A stretch of 64,000 bases of DNA, taken from Hallerella sp964501065. GTDB taxonomy: Bacteria; Fibrobacterota; Fibrobacteria; Fibrobacterales; Fibrobacteraceae. This document shows positions 41,051 to 50,441 of this stretch, piece by piece. The DNA is taken from positions 4,581-68,580 of the forward strand of contig CAZCRF010000005.1 of assembly GCA_964501065.1 (NCBI GenBank), written 5' to 3'. The notes beneath the pieces were generated by a model, which was not told the DNA's origin, searched no databases, and saw only the letters and a program-made list of their open reading frames with translations. How positions within the stretch are numbered: position 1 is the first letter of the stretch; each line of letters opens with the position of its first letter. Made by a program: the position numbers and the translations under genes.

Positions 41051-42229
41051 TTACCGCAGGCAGGATTCGACGTAAGCCTTCATTTCGCCGATTTCTTCAG
41101 AAGACGGTTTGAAGACGGCGCGGAATCCGTCTCCGCAGACGTCGTATTTCAAAAGCTTCAAATGCCCGGCTACGAGAGGGACGGCTTCGCCGCTCCAGCC
41201 GTAAGAGCCGAAAACCCCGACTTTCTTTTTGGCGTTTGAAATGGCGGAAAGCCGTGCGATGAATTCCCAGACGGGGAGAATGGCGTCCCGGTTGAACGTC
41301 GGGGAGCCGATGAGGAGAAGCTTCGCCTTGTCCGCTTCCGCTGCGGCCACTTCGACGGGAGTGATTCCCAAGTCGAACATCTTGACGGCGTATGCGTGTT
41401 CCTTTAGAACTTCTGCAGCCGCTTCCGCCAAGGATTTCGTGTATCCGTAAGACGAAGCGTAGGCGATGACTGCGGAATTGGCTGCGTCGGGTTCTTCGCT
41501 CCAGATCTTGTATTTTTCCATCACCTTCGAAAAGTCGCCGTCCAAAATCGGGCCGTGGCTCGGGCAAATCAGGGAGATGTCCAAACCGTCGATTTTTTGC
41601 AGACCGCTCAAGACGAATTTTTTGAACGGGCTGAAGATGCAGTCGTAATAAACTTTGAGGGCCGTATCGTAATCGTCTGGTTTGGAGATTTTTGAAAATA
41701 GCGGATGATTTTCTTCGTAATAATGTGCGCCCAAGAAGTCGCAGGTGAACAGAGTGCGGTTCTCGGGAACGTAGGTGAACATGGAATCCGGCCAATGCAG
41801 GTTGGGGGAAATGATGAATTGCAGGGTCTTTCCGCCCAAGTCGAGCTTCAACGCATTCGTCGCCGCGATGCTTTCAAAATCGGAGTTCGTGATTTTCTTC
41901 AAGAACTTGATGGCGCTGGCGCTGCCGACGACCTTCGCTTTCGGGGCCAGGGACAAAAGGGCTTGCAGGGAGCCGGAATGGTCCGGCTCCGTGTGGTTCA
42001 TCACGATGTAATCGACCTGGGAAATGTCGCAGACTTTTTGGAGATTCGAAATGTATTCGGGCGTTTTCTTCGCATGGACGGTTTCGACGATTGCCGTCGC
42101 GGAATTCCCTTGCACCAGATAGGAGTTGTAGGAAGAGCCGAACGCCGTCGGGACGACGACATCGAAGAAACGCATATCGGGGTCTGACACTCCGATGGAA
42201 AAAATCCCTTGGGAAATTTCTAAAGCCAT
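41051..42229 (-). CDS. Flavodiiron protein (A-type)
   Basis: 392 residues. A metallo-beta-lactamase-like domain has the diiron ligands HTEPDHSG, CDFLGAHYYEENHP and the His in CPSHGPIL. The C-terminal flavodoxin domain has YASSYGYTKSLAEAAAEVL and GSPTFNRDAILPVWEFI for FMN. It reduces oxygen to water and/or nitric oxide to nitrous oxide in anaerobes; which is preferred is not readable here. ATG 42229 (MALEISQG) is preferred over the long open frame upstream. It lies 17 bases after the polyprenyl synthase gene. Confidence 0.95.
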   Translation of the reverse strand: MALEISQGIFSIGVSDPDMRFFDVVVPTAFGSSYNSYLVQGNSATAIVETVHAKKTPEYISNLQKVCDISQVDYIVMNHTEPDHSGSLQALLSLAPKAKVVGSASAIKFLKKITNSDFESIAATNALKLDLGGKTLQFIISPNLHWPDSMFTYVPENRTLFTCDFLGAHYYEENHPLFSKISKPDDYDTALKVYYDCIFSPFKKFVLSGLQKIDGLDISLICPSHGPILDGDFSKVMEKYKIWSEEPDAANSAVIAYASSYGYTKSLAEAAAEVLKEHAYAVKMFDLGITPVEVAAAEADKAKLLLIGSPTFNRDAILPVWEFIARLSAISNAKKKVGVFGSYGWSGEAVPLVAGHLKLLKYDVCGDGFRAVFKPSSEEIGEMKAYVESCLR

Positions 42230-42246
42230 GAATTCCTCCGAAAGGC

Positions 42247-43260
42247 TCAGTTGCCCCGTTCCGTCATGGAAAAAATGAGTTCGTGCAATGTGGAAATCTG
42301 CTCTTTTGCGGGAAGTCCGTCCGCCAGGGCCAACGCTTCGGAAATGTGTTCGAGGGCGGCTTCCTTCGCTTTGTCGAAGGCTTGGGCGTCTTGCAGCTTT
42401 TTGCGGATTTCTTCGCTGACTGCCGGATCCGACGCCCTTTTCAACAAGGAAATCAAAGATTCCTTTTCTTGAACGGAAACGCTTTGTACGTAATAAATGA
42501 GCGGCAGGGTCACCAGGCCGTTCGAGATGTCCGTGAATTTCGCCTTGTCCAAGTCTTTTGCGCCGAATCCGTAATCCAGCAAGTCGTCGATGATTTGAAA
42601 GGCGATGCCGAAATGCATCCCCAGCTGTCCGCATTTTTCGACATCCCCTTCGCTGTAACCGGCCAACACTGCTCCCATTTTCGCACTGGCTTCGATGAGC
42701 GCGGCAGTCTTTCCCTTGATGATGGCGTTGTATTTTTCTAGAGGGAGGTCGATGTTCCCTGTGCAATCCAATTCGTTGATTTCTCCGGCGATCAAACCGT
42801 TCGCCGCATCCGCCAAGGCGGTCGGGAGAGCTTGGTCCTTTTCGTTCAAAACGCAGCACATGGCTTGCGACAGAATGTAATCGCCGATGAGGACTGCGAT
42901 TTTGTTGCCCCATTCGACGTGAGCCGTGCTTTCCCCACGCCGGATGGACGTTTCGTCGATGATGTCGTCATGGACGAGGCTCGCCAAATGCAAGAGTTCG
43001 ATGGCGGCGCAGGCGCGTGCCACGCGCTCTTCTTCGGGCGGTTTTTCACCGGAAGAGGCGATGAGACAGAGAATCGTGGAACGGACTTTTTTCCCCTTGC
43101 GGCGAAGGAGCTTGAACATGCGATCGGAGACCCCGTCCGGAGCGGAACGTGCGACCTCTGCGATGAACGCGTCCGAATGGTCGAGGTAGTTCTGGACTTT
43201 TTGTTTGGCTTCCGACAGGGCTGTCAAAAAGGTGGGGTGTTGGATGGTGCGGTCGCTCAC
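42247..43260 (-). CDS. Trans-polyprenyl diphosphate synthase
   Basis: 337 residues from GTG 43260. The two aspartate-rich motifs are LVHDDIIDET (DDxxD) and FQIIDDLLDYG, with GGG-less LLRRKGKKVRSTILC around the substrate Arg. It elongates allylic diphosphates with isopentenyl diphosphate, probably the octaprenyl/heptaprenyl type for quinones, judging by length. The start is uncertain: GTG 43260, or TTG 43266 overlapping the gyrB stop as TTGA. It lies directly downstream of gyrB. Confidence 0.9.
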   Translation of the reverse strand: MSDRTIQHPTFLTALSEAKQKVQNYLDHSDAFIAEVARSAPDGVSDRMFKLLRRKGKKVRSTILCLIASSGEKPPEEERVARACAAIELLHLASLVHDDIIDETSIRRGESTAHVEWGNKIAVLIGDYILSQAMCCVLNEKDQALPTALADAANGLIAGEINELDCTGNIDLPLEKYNAIIKGKTAALIEASAKMGAVLAGYSEGDVEKCGQLGMHFGIAFQIIDDLLDYGFGAKDLDKAKFTDISNGLVTLPLIYYVQSVSVQEKESLISLLKRASDPAVSEEIRKKLQDAQAFDKAKEAALEHISEALALADGLPAKEQISTLHELIFSMTERGN

Positions 43261-43262
43261 GG

Positions 43263-45170
43263 TCAAATGTCCAAATCGTTGATGACTTTGTACGCGTTTT
43301 CTTCGATGAACTTTCTGCGAGGCTCCACGTCTTCGCCCATGAGCATGCTGAAAACGCTGTCCGCATAGACTGCGTCGTTGATGTGGCACTTCTTCATGAT
43401 GCGCGTCTCCGGGTTCATGGTCGTTTCCGCCAACTGGTCGTAATTCATTTCGCCAAGGCCCTTGTAACGCTGCAACTCGTACTTCTTCTTCTCTTCGGCG
43501 TTGATGCTTGCCAGTTCCGCTTCGTCAAAGATGTACCGGATGGTCTTTTTGCCTTGGAACAGCCGGAACAGTGGCGGTTGGGCGATAAAAACGTAGCCGC
43601 CGTCGACGAGAGGCCGCATATAGCGGAAGAAGAACGTGAGGAGGAGGGTCTGGATGTGGGAGCCGTCGACATCCGCATCGGTCATGATGATGACTTTGTG
43701 GTAACGGAGCTTTTCCAACTTGAACTCGTTCCCGATGCCGCAGCCGAGGGAGTTCACCAAGTCTTGGATGGTGTCCGCATTCAGGACGCGATCCAGCCCC
43801 ACCTTTTCCACGTTCAAGATTTTTCCGCGAAGGGGGAGGATTGCCTGGAATTCGCGGTCGCGCCCCTGCTTGGCGGAACCTCCCGCAGAGTCGCCCTCCA
43901 CAATGAACAGCTCGCATTTCGCCGGGTCGCGTTCACTGCAATCGGCGAGTTTTCCCGGAAGTCCGCCGCTTTCGAGGACGTTCTTGCGACGTGCCAGATT
44001 CCGCGCCTTGCGCGCCGCTTCACGGGCGATGGCCGCGTTGTAAACCTTGTCGACAATCGTTTTGACGACGGCCGGATTCTCTTCGAAGAACGTGTCGAGT
44101 TGGCTGCCGAACGCCGTGTTGACAAGTCCCGCCACTTCGGAATTGCCGAGTTTCCGCTTGGTTTGCCCTTCGAATTGCGGCTGTGGAATTTTGATGGAGA
44201 TGACCGCCGTGAGGCCTTCTCGGATATCGTCCGCGTCGATTTCCGTGTCCTTCTTCCCCTTCGGGAGGATTTCCTTGGCGTATTTGCTGATGATGCGGGT
44301 CATCGCCGTCTTGAAACCGGTGACGTGCGTTCCGCCGTCGTGGGTGTTCACGTTGTTCACGAAGCTGAAGAAGTTCTCTTGGTAACCGTCGTTATACCAG
44401 AGCGCGATTTCTAGCGGATAAGTCCCGGCGGTCGTGATGACGTGGATTGGCTCTTCGAACAGGGGCTTCCGATGGGAATCGACGTATTTCACGAAGGCGG
44501 AAATTCCGCCCGGGAAGTAAAAGGAGTCCTTCTTGCCGTCGGGAGTCCGTTCGTCCGCCAGGGAAATGCGCAACCCGCTCATGAGGAACGCCAGCTCGCG
44601 GAACCTTTCCGCCAGCGTGTCGTAGTTGTAAACCGTTTCCGTGAAGATGGTTTCGTCCGGGTAGTATTCGACGGTCGTCCCCGTGGAATCGTCCGACGCT
44701 CCGAGATCCTTTTGGGGCGCAAGCGGGACGCCTTTTGAAAATTCCTGCTGGACGATGCGCCCGTCCCGTTTGACCGTGACAATGAATTTTTTGGACAGGG
44801 CGTTGACGCAGCTGACGCCGACACCGTGCAAGCCCGCGGACACCTTGTAAGAATTGCTGTCGAACTTGCCGCCCGCATGGAGCTTCGTCATCACGACTTC
44901 AATGGTCCCGATGTGCTCCTTCGGATGGATGTCCGTCGGGATGCCGCGCCCGTTGTCGACGACGCGAATGCCGTTGCCCGGGAGAATGGTCACTTCGATG
45001 TGCGTGCAAAATCCGGCGAGGGCTTCATCGACCGAATTGTCCACGACTTCCCAAACGAGCTGGTGCAGGCCCATGGAATCCGTTGAACCGATATACATTG
45101 CCGGGCGGACGCGGACCGCTTCAAGCCCTTCGAGAACGGTAATGCTTGAACCACTGTATTCTTCAGCCAT
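43263..45170 (-). CDS. gyrB: DNA gyrase subunit B
   Basis: 635 residues. The GHKL ATPase domain has the sequence VWEVVDNSVDEALAGF, VDNGRGIPTDIHPKE and GLHGVGVSCVNALS. The TOPRIM domain has EGDSAGGSAKQGRDR, LPLRGKILNVEK and MTDADVDGSHI; the tail has RYKGLGEMNYDQLAETT and GEDVEPRRKFIEENA. With GyrA it introduces negative supercoils. No insertion in the TOPRIM domain, so it is the short form. The DciA-like gene lies immediately upstream, matching a common gyrB neighbourhood. No gyrA is in the window. Confidence 0.97.
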   Translation of the reverse strand: MAEEYSGSSITVLEGLEAVRVRPAMYIGSTDSMGLHQLVWEVVDNSVDEALAGFCTHIEVTILPGNGIRVVDNGRGIPTDIHPKEHIGTIEVVMTKLHAGGKFDSNSYKVSAGLHGVGVSCVNALSKKFIVTVKRDGRIVQQEFSKGVPLAPQKDLGASDDSTGTTVEYYPDETIFTETVYNYDTLAERFRELAFLMSGLRISLADERTPDGKKDSFYFPGGISAFVKYVDSHRKPLFEEPIHVITTAGTYPLEIALWYNDGYQENFFSFVNNVNTHDGGTHVTGFKTAMTRIISKYAKEILPKGKKDTEIDADDIREGLTAVISIKIPQPQFEGQTKRKLGNSEVAGLVNTAFGSQLDTFFEENPAVVKTIVDKVYNAAIAREAARKARNLARRKNVLESGGLPGKLADCSERDPAKCELFIVEGDSAGGSAKQGRDREFQAILPLRGKILNVEKVGLDRVLNADTIQDLVNSLGCGIGNEFKLEKLRYHKVIIMTDADVDGSHIQTLLLTFFFRYMRPLVDGGYVFIAQPPLFRLFQGKKTIRYIFDEAELASINAEEKKKYELQRYKGLGEMNYDQLAETTMNPETRIMKKCHINDAVYADSVFSMLMGEDVEPRRKFIEENAYKVINDLDI

Positions 45171-45193
45171 GAGAACCTCGAATTTTCAAACGA

Positions 45194-45514
45194 TTAGAGA
45201 AAACGGATGCCCTTTATGCAGGGAGCGCCAAGGAGTCCGTTGCATTTGTCAATTATAGCTTTTTTCAGATATTCGGTCTCGGTTTTCCATACGGAATTGG
45301 ACGCTTTCAAGATCAAGAGGGAGCCTTTCAAATCGACGATTTGCAAATGTTCCGCGAGGGTCTTCCCGAACAGTTTTTCGGCATTCGTCGTCAAAAGAAA
45401 TCGATTCCGCTGTTCGCCGAAGATTCCCTTGGAAAGCATGTCGGAAAGCACCTGCCCCGCCTGTGTCAATCGAGGCGTGTTGTGGTTCTTGGGGCTGTTT
45501 TCGTCAAAGCTCAT
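45194..45514 (-). CDS. DUF721 / DciA-like protein
   Basis: 106 residues. The pattern LTQAGQVLSDMLSKGIFGEQ, then FGKTLAEHLQIVDLKGSLLILKAS split over two beta strands, and VWKTETEYLKKAIIDKCNG is that of the DUF721 family. Family members include DciA, the ancestral loader of the replicative helicase DnaB. Small DUF721 genes commonly lie next to gyrB, as here (24 bases). ATG 45514 overlaps the mlaE stop (ATGA), so it is translated in the same operon. Confidence 0.8.
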   Translation of the reverse strand: MSFDENSPKNHNTPRLTQAGQVLSDMLSKGIFGEQRNRFLLTTNAEKLFGKTLAEHLQIVDLKGSLLILKASNSVWKTETEYLKKAIIDKCNGLLGAPCIKGIRFL

Positions 45515-46296
45515 ACGAGCAGCAATTTGGACAGGGCGAATCCGCCGATGAGGATGCTGGTCATTCCCGCGACGACGGTCGCCTTGGTGCTTTTCCCGAC
45601 ACCCTCTGCGCCGTTGTGCGTCGTGTAGCCGAAGTAGCAGGCGTAGCTCGCGATGAAGAATCCGTAGACGGCCGCCTTGATGAGGCCGACGGCGAAGTCC
45701 CAGTCTTCGTAAAACATCCGGACTCCGTAAAAGAAAGTCGAGAACGAGACTTCCTTGTAAAGTGCCGCCGTCGCATAGCCTCCCAAGATGCCGATGAAGA
45801 TGCTGATGACCGTCAGCACCGGGAGCATGAAAACGGTGGCGATGAGCCGCGGGGCAAGCAAGAATCGGTAAGGGTTCAGTCCGAGTACGCTGTAGGCGTC
45901 GAGCTGTTCCGTGACGGCCATTGTCCCTAGTTCCGAGCACATCGATGCCCCGACTCTCCCCGCCAAGACCATTGCGGTGAGAATCGGGCAAAGTTCCACC
46001 ATCACGGATTTCCCGACCGCCATCCCGACGAAGACCAGTGGAATCATGTCGCCGAATTGGTAAGCCAGCTGCCAAGCCATGATGGCTCCCGTGGCGAGGC
46101 TCGCCGCAAAGACGACGGGAATGCTCGACACTCCCGTGATGTACATCTGTTCCACGATGATGTGGGCGTTCTTGAGGGAACCCGGGACGTTCTTCCCCAG
46201 CTCCCACATGAAGGCGAAGTATCCGCGGACGACGTCAAAGAACTTGCGGACGTAATGTCCCAAGCTCTCTGCGGCCATGTCCATTATAGCGGGCAT
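45511..46296 (-). CDS. mlaE: MlaE-type lipid ABC transporter permease
   Basis: 261 residues with five to six membrane helices. The family core is GVSSIPVVFAASLATGAIMA, VLAGRVGASMCSELGTMAVTE (in its two halves), LNPYRFLLAPRLIA and IKAAVYGFFIASYACYFGY. It is the inner-membrane permease of the Mla phospholipid transport system. Neither an MlaF ATPase nor an MCE protein is adjacent; MlaD is 28 kb away at 16666. ATG 46296 starts six bases after the ctpA stop. ATGs at 46284 and 46278 are also possible. Confidence 0.92.
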   Translation of the reverse strand: MPAIMDMAAESLGHYVRKFFDVVRGYFAFMWELGKNVPGSLKNAHIIVEQMYITGVSSIPVVFAASLATGAIMAWQLAYQFGDMIPLVFVGMAVGKSVMVELCPILTAMVLAGRVGASMCSELGTMAVTEQLDAYSVLGLNPYRFLLAPRLIATVFMLPVLTVISIFIGILGGYATAALYKEVSFSTFFYGVRMFYEDWDFAVGLIKAAVYGFFIASYACYFGYTTHNGAEGVGKSTKATVVAGMTSILIGGFALSKLLLV

Positions 46297-46302
46297 GAAG
46301 GG

Positions 46303-48096
46303 TCACTTCTTTTTGTTCGGGGATTTCTTCGACGGCGCGCCGATGGCCTTCTTGTAGAGTTCCATGTCGGAGAGGTACTTGACGGCTTCTTTCACTTGTG
46401 CGTCCCTTTTCAGGGTGAACGCCGTACTGGCGGAATCCCCTTGCACGGCGGTCAGCAGCTCGCGCTTGATGCCGTCCATGATGTAGTCGCGGTTCTCGTC
46501 GAATTGCTTGTTGCGATCGTTTTCAAGGGCCAAGCGGAGCGCAGCGATTTCTGCGTTCAGGGTGGAGTCCGAAAGGCTCTTGGAGGAATCTCCCATGAAG
46601 TTCTGTTCGCGAATCAAATCCTTTTCCAGGATTTCCAGGGTGGCGATGGAATTGCTTTTGATTTTCGTGAAGTTCGTGTCCTTGAGGCAGAATTCCTTGA
46701 ATTGGGTGAACAGGGAGTCGGGAACTTGCCAACTCCCGTCGATTTTTGCCCCCTGTTTTTCAAGGCTCGGACGTATTTTGACGGCGAATTTGAAGTACAT
46801 CGCCATGCGTTCTTGGACTTGGACCACCCAAGGAATGGGATCCAGCTCCACGTCGACGTCCGGCGTGATGCCGCCACCGCCATACATCTTGCGCCCGGCG
46901 TTTGTGAAGAACGTGTCGACGGGAACGGTGTCCGCCTTGGCTTCCACGGAATCGGAAGATACGGCATCCTCGTCTTCATCGTAGGATTCTTCGCGGATTT
47001 TCAATCCCTTGATGCCGTTTTCCGGTTTGTTGATGCAGCGTCCAAAGGGAAGGTAATAGAAGGCCGTGGTGAGCTTCAACGCATAGCCTTGGTTGTCCAA
47101 CGGGAATATCGTCTGGACGGAACCCTTGCCGAACGATGTCTTGCCGATGATGAGTCCGCGGTCCCAGTCCTGGATTGCCCCGGAGACGATTTCCGCCGCG
47201 CTTGCAGACCCCTGGTTCACCAGGACGACGAGCGGGACGTCTTCCTTGACGATGCCGTTTTGCCGCGCTCTGCTTTCGGTGTGCTGCGTCCGGCCGCGGG
47301 TCGAGACGATCAAGTCCCCCTTTTTCAAGAACAGCTCGCCGATTTCGACGGCTTGGTTCAAAAGACCTCCCGGATTGTAGCGCAAGTCCAAAATGATTTT
47401 CTTCATTCCTTGCTTCTGGAGCTTGTGGATGGCGGTTTCGACTTCTTCACGGGTCTTGAGCGAAAAGGAGGAGAGCTTGATGTATCCGATGTCATCCGTG
47501 ATCATTCCGCTGAAGGGGACTGCGTGGACGACGATTTTTGCACGCGTGATGGTGAAGTCCATCAATTCGGAAACGCCGCTCCGCGCGATGCTGATGGTCA
47601 CGTCCGTCCCGACCTTCCCTCGGAGTTTGCCGACGGCCTCGTCGAGGGTGTAGCCCTTGGTGTCCTTCCCGTCGATTTTCAAGATGCGGTCTCCGGCGCG
47701 AATCCCGAGATTGAACGCGGGCGTGCCGGCAAGCGGGGAAATGACCGTGAGGATGTTGTCGCGAAGGCTTATCGTGATGCCCACGCCGCCGAATTCCCCT
47801 TCGGTCGAGATTTTCAGGTCTTCATAGTCCTTTGGGGCGAAAACCGCCGTGTGGGGGTCCAAGATGCTCCTCATGCCTTGGATGGCCGCTTCGGACAGCT
47901 CGGAAGGGTCCACGTCCTCGACGTATTTCAGATTGACTTCCGAAAGTACTTTGTTCAGTCGGGAAAGCTCTTCGTAAAAATCTCCGGGGGCTTTCTTCTC
48001 GGATTTGGACGATGCGGCGAACGCGATGCCCGCAGCGATGCCCGTGAAGACGATTCCGCGAAAAAGGGAACTGGCGATAGAAATCTGAAAATTCAT
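46303..48096 (-). CDS. ctpA: C-terminal processing protease (S41 family)
   Basis: 597 residues. An N-terminal membrane or signal segment (LFRGIVFTGIAAGIAFAAS) leads to the S41 fold. The PDZ domain (GVGITISLRDNILTVISPL, GIRAGDRILKIDG) precedes the catalytic domain with Ser in NQGSASAAEIVSGA and Lys in GKTSFGKGSVQ. A C-terminal extension of about 170 residues is helical and ends in KKSPNKKK. It cleaves periplasmic proteins near their C-termini. ATG 48096 is supported by a TAnnTTTG box five bases upstream. Confidence 0.94.
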   Translation of the reverse strand: MNFQISIASSLFRGIVFTGIAAGIAFAASSKSEKKAPGDFYEELSRLNKVLSEVNLKYVEDVDPSELSEAAIQGMRSILDPHTAVFAPKDYEDLKISTEGEFGGVGITISLRDNILTVISPLAGTPAFNLGIRAGDRILKIDGKDTKGYTLDEAVGKLRGKVGTDVTISIARSGVSELMDFTITRAKIVVHAVPFSGMITDDIGYIKLSSFSLKTREEVETAIHKLQKQGMKKIILDLRYNPGGLLNQAVEIGELFLKKGDLIVSTRGRTQHTESRARQNGIVKEDVPLVVLVNQGSASAAEIVSGAIQDWDRGLIIGKTSFGKGSVQTIFPLDNQGYALKLTTAFYYLPFGRCINKPENGIKGLKIREESYDEDEDAVSSDSVEAKADTVPVDTFFTNAGRKMYGGGGITPDVDVELDPIPWVVQVQERMAMYFKFAVKIRPSLEKQGAKIDGSWQVPDSLFTQFKEFCLKDTNFTKIKSNSIATLEILEKDLIREQNFMGDSSKSLSDSTLNAEIAALRLALENDRNKQFDENRDYIMDGIKRELLTAVQGDSASTAFTLKRDAQVKEAVKYLSDMELYKKAIGAPSKKSPNKKK

Positions 48097-48101
48097 GCAT
48101 T

Positions 48102-48109
48102 CAAAAATA
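48102..48109 (-). promoter_or_regulatory. TAnnTTTG box of the ctpA transcript
   Basis: On the minus strand TATTTTTG ends five bases before ATG 48096. The terminator of the upstream sigma-factor gene lies immediately beyond it, so an own promoter is expected at this point. Confidence 0.58.
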
Positions 48110-48141
48110 CAATTTCCAGTTGAAAAATATTTCGGAAACAA

Positions 48142-48170
48142 TAAAAAACCCGGCTCTAGAGCCGGATTTT
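48142..48170 (-). terminator. Terminator of the sigma-factor gene
   Basis: CCGGCTCTAGAGCCGG is self-complementary and flanked by ATTTT and AAAAAAC; read on the minus strand the stem is followed by GTTTTTTAT. Confidence 0.88.
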
Positions 48171-48201
48171 AAAGAAAGGAGAGAGAAAAAAACTTAGAGG
48201 A

Positions 48202-49026
48202 CTATGCTGCGTCCAAAACTTGATTGATGTGCGTCGTCCGGAGCTTCGCCAAGGCGCGTTCCTTCACCTGGCGTACACGTTCTTTTGAGAGGCCGACCAT
48301 CTTGCCGATTTCCTTCAGGTTCAAGTCCGCGTCGACGTCAAGACCGTAATAAAGTCCGATGACTTTGTGCTCCTGGTCGGAAAGATTTTCCTTTAAAAGG
48401 AGTTCCAGGGAAGCTTGCCTGTTGTTTTTTTCCGCCAAGGCGTCCGTCGCTTCGACGGAAGAGGGCAGGCAGTCGCCGAGGGTCGTGTCGCCGTCTTCGC
48501 CGACGGGAGTGTCTAACGAGGAGGAGTGGGTGCCCATCATCAAGATTTTTTCGATTTCCTTGGCTTTGTAGCGGCTTGTGCCTTCGAGGCTTTCCGGGTC
48601 GATGGTCAATTGTCCGCCGACCACTTGTCTGGTTTTTGACGACATGCGGTTGAAACGGCGCAAGACCAATTCCTTCTCTGCGCTGATGCGGACCAAGCGC
48701 GCCTTTTCGGAAATGGCGCGAGTGATGTTTTGGCGAATCCACCAGACCGCATAGCTGATGAATTTGATTTTTTGGTTGGGGTCGAATCTGCGGGCGGCTT
48801 CGATGAGGCCCATGTTGCCTTCGTTGATGAGTTCGGTGATGTCGAGTCCTTGGCCTTTGTAAAGGTTTGCGATGTTCACGACGAATTTCAGGTTGGATTT
48901 GACAAGGAGGTTTTGGGCGCGGAGATCGCCCTTTGCGGAGAGCTGGATCAGGACCTTTTCCTGTTCACGGGACAGCAGCGGGTATTTTGCGATGTCATTC
49001 AAGTATTGGAAATAAATGGAATTCAT
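48202..49026 (-). CDS. Sigma-70 family RNA polymerase sigma factor (short RpoD type)
   Basis: 274 residues. Region 1.2-2.4 is intact (YLNDIAKYPLLSREQE, LVKSNLKFVVNIANLYKGQG, LINEGNMGLIEAARRFDP, FISYAVWWIRQNITRAIS). Region 3 and region 4 follow (LSDQEHKVIGLYYGLD, LKEIGKMVGLSKERVRQVKERALAKLR in two parts). Region 1.1 is missing, as in the short primary sigma factors of Bacteroidetes. The region 2 blocks are of the primary-sigma type. Whether it is the main or an alternative factor cannot be decided here. Its own terminator makes it monocistronic. Confidence 0.92.
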   Translation of the reverse strand: MNSIYFQYLNDIAKYPLLSREQEKVLIQLSAKGDLRAQNLLVKSNLKFVVNIANLYKGQGLDITELINEGNMGLIEAARRFDPNQKIKFISYAVWWIRQNITRAISEKARLVRISAEKELVLRRFNRMSSKTRQVVGGQLTIDPESLEGTSRYKAKEIEKILMMGTHSSSLDTPVGEDGDTTLGDCLPSSVEATDALAEKNNRQASLELLLKENLSDQEHKVIGLYYGLDVDADLNLKEIGKMVGLSKERVRQVKERALAKLRTTHINQVLDAA

Positions 49027-49170
49027 CTAGACCTCTTTTGTTTGTGGCGGCCAATCCGTCACGGTTTGAAATCTAACGCCGAAAAAATTCCCGTGTGTCA
49101 GGGAGATCCCCGGTTTTGGCAAAACATTCATCGGAATTTTGTCCGAATTTATCGGTTTTTTGTCATTCTT

Positions 49171-49201
49171 TTGTCATTTCCCTTCAAAAAACGGCTATAC
49201 T
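49171..49201 (+). promoter_or_regulatory. Promoter of the LytS-type kinase gene
   Basis: TTGTCA (49171-49176) and TATACT (49196-49201), 19 bases apart; the ATG candidates at 49203 and 49209 follow within eight bases, suggesting a leaderless or very short leader transcript. Confidence 0.45.
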
Positions 49202-49202
49202 G

Positions 49203-50441
49203 ATGCCCATGACGCAATTTCAAGAGAAGTCCGAGGATTGGCTGAGCCGACGTGAGAGCGAAGATTATTGGAACTCCGTCGTCGCTTTTAAGATGGGGAT
49301 GCAAAAAGACGAGCAGATTCCCAATGTGTTGGGGGGGCTTCCCGACTGGCTTTCCAAAAGGCGGCCCGTCTCTTCGTCGTTGCTTCGCCTCATGATGTTC
49401 CTGTTCGTGTTTTCCGTCGGATTCATCGGGGCGTCGTCCATGGCCGGGAACGTGGACGGCGGCATGTCCTTTTTTAAATTTGGGCGTTTGATGATTGTCC
49501 CGCTTCTCTGCGTCTTCAATTTTTTGGTGGGATTTTTTGCGAATCAGCTTTGGTTTGTCCCCAAGCTCTATTTTAAGCGCAAGTTCAAGCTCTTTGTCCT
49601 TGTCAATTTCCTCTACACGGTGGTCAGCATCCTGCTCCGCGACTTCTTCATCCACTTTTTCCATTCCGACGCCGTTCCCATCACGACGTTCTTTGTCGAG
49701 AACGACATTGACCATCCGTTTTGGATTGCGCTGCTTTCCCTAATCATTTTTTTGACGGTCACGGTGATTATTTGCGCGTTCAACGTCCTTATCCGTCTCG
49801 GCGGGATGAACGCGCAGGCCGCCTATGTCAAAAAAGTCAAGGACGGATTCCTGTTGCAAGCGGATTTGGCCTTTTTGAAACAACAGCTTTCTCCGCATTT
49901 CCTGTTCAATACGCTGAACAATATTTCCGCTTTGATAGACATCGACCCGGCTCTTGCCCAGAAATCCATGAACAGGCTGTCTTCCGTCTTGCGGCAAATG
50001 TTGAACGAGGCGAAGGAGAATTTGGTTGGGCTCGACTCGGAAATCGAAATGTTGAAGAAATATTGCGAGTTGGAAAAATTGCGGTTTGGCGAAAATGTGG
50101 ATTTTTCCATGGACGTGGATGTGGAATGCTCGACGTGGAATATTTCGCCCCTGTTGATGTTGCCTCTTGTGGAAAACGCTTTCAAGTACGGCGAGCATCC
50201 GTCGAACCCCTGCCGAATCGCCATCCTGATTTTGGAAAAGGGCGGACTGTTGAAGTGCCATGTGGAAAATACGATTGTCCCCAAGGCGACTTCCTCGCAG
50301 ACGAGGAGCGGCATTGGGCTTGCGAACTTGAAAAGGCGCTTGAACGTCTGCTATCCGGGACGGTTTGAATACGAGACGAAAGTTATCGACGGCAACTACA
50401 TCGCCGATTTGCAAATCGATTTGAAGGATTCCCGGGGCTAG
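49203..50441 (+). CDS. LytS/YehU-type sensor histidine kinase
   Basis: 412 residues from ATG 49203 (MPMTQFQEK; ATG 49209 is an alternative). Four membrane helices (about 58-78, 92-115, 128-150, 172-198) precede the His_kinase domain, with His232 in LSPHFLFNTLNN, and a GHKL ATPase with LVENAFKYG and GIGLANLKRRL. This is the LytS class, which usually pairs with a LytTR response regulator. None is adjacent, so it is an orphan in this window. Its TAG stop shares the palindrome CTAG with the stop of the convergent Rrf2 gene (50438-50441). Confidence 0.92.
   Translation: MPMTQFQEKSEDWLSRRESEDYWNSVVAFKMGMQKDEQIPNVLGGLPDWLSKRRPVSSSLLRLMMFLFVFSVGFIGASSMAGNVDGGMSFFKFGRLMIVPLLCVFNFLVGFFANQLWFVPKLYFKRKFKLFVLVNFLYTVVSILLRDFFIHFFHSDAVPITTFFVENDIDHPFWIALLSLIIFLTVTVIICAFNVLIRLGGMNAQAAYVKKVKDGFLLQADLAFLKQQLSPHFLFNTLNNISALIDIDPALAQKSMNRLSSVLRQMLNEAKENLVGLDSEIEMLKKYCELEKLRFGENVDFSMDVDVECSTWNISPLLMLPLVENAFKYGEHPSNPCRIAILILEKGGLLKCHVENTIVPKATSSQTRSGIGLANLKRRLNVCYPGRFEYETKVIDGNYIADLQIDLKDSRG

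Noticed and set aside
46278..46290. TATAAT on the minus strand inside the first codons of mlaE
   Set aside because: The gene already lies six bases behind ctpA in an operon; without a -35 element an internal promoter is not supported.
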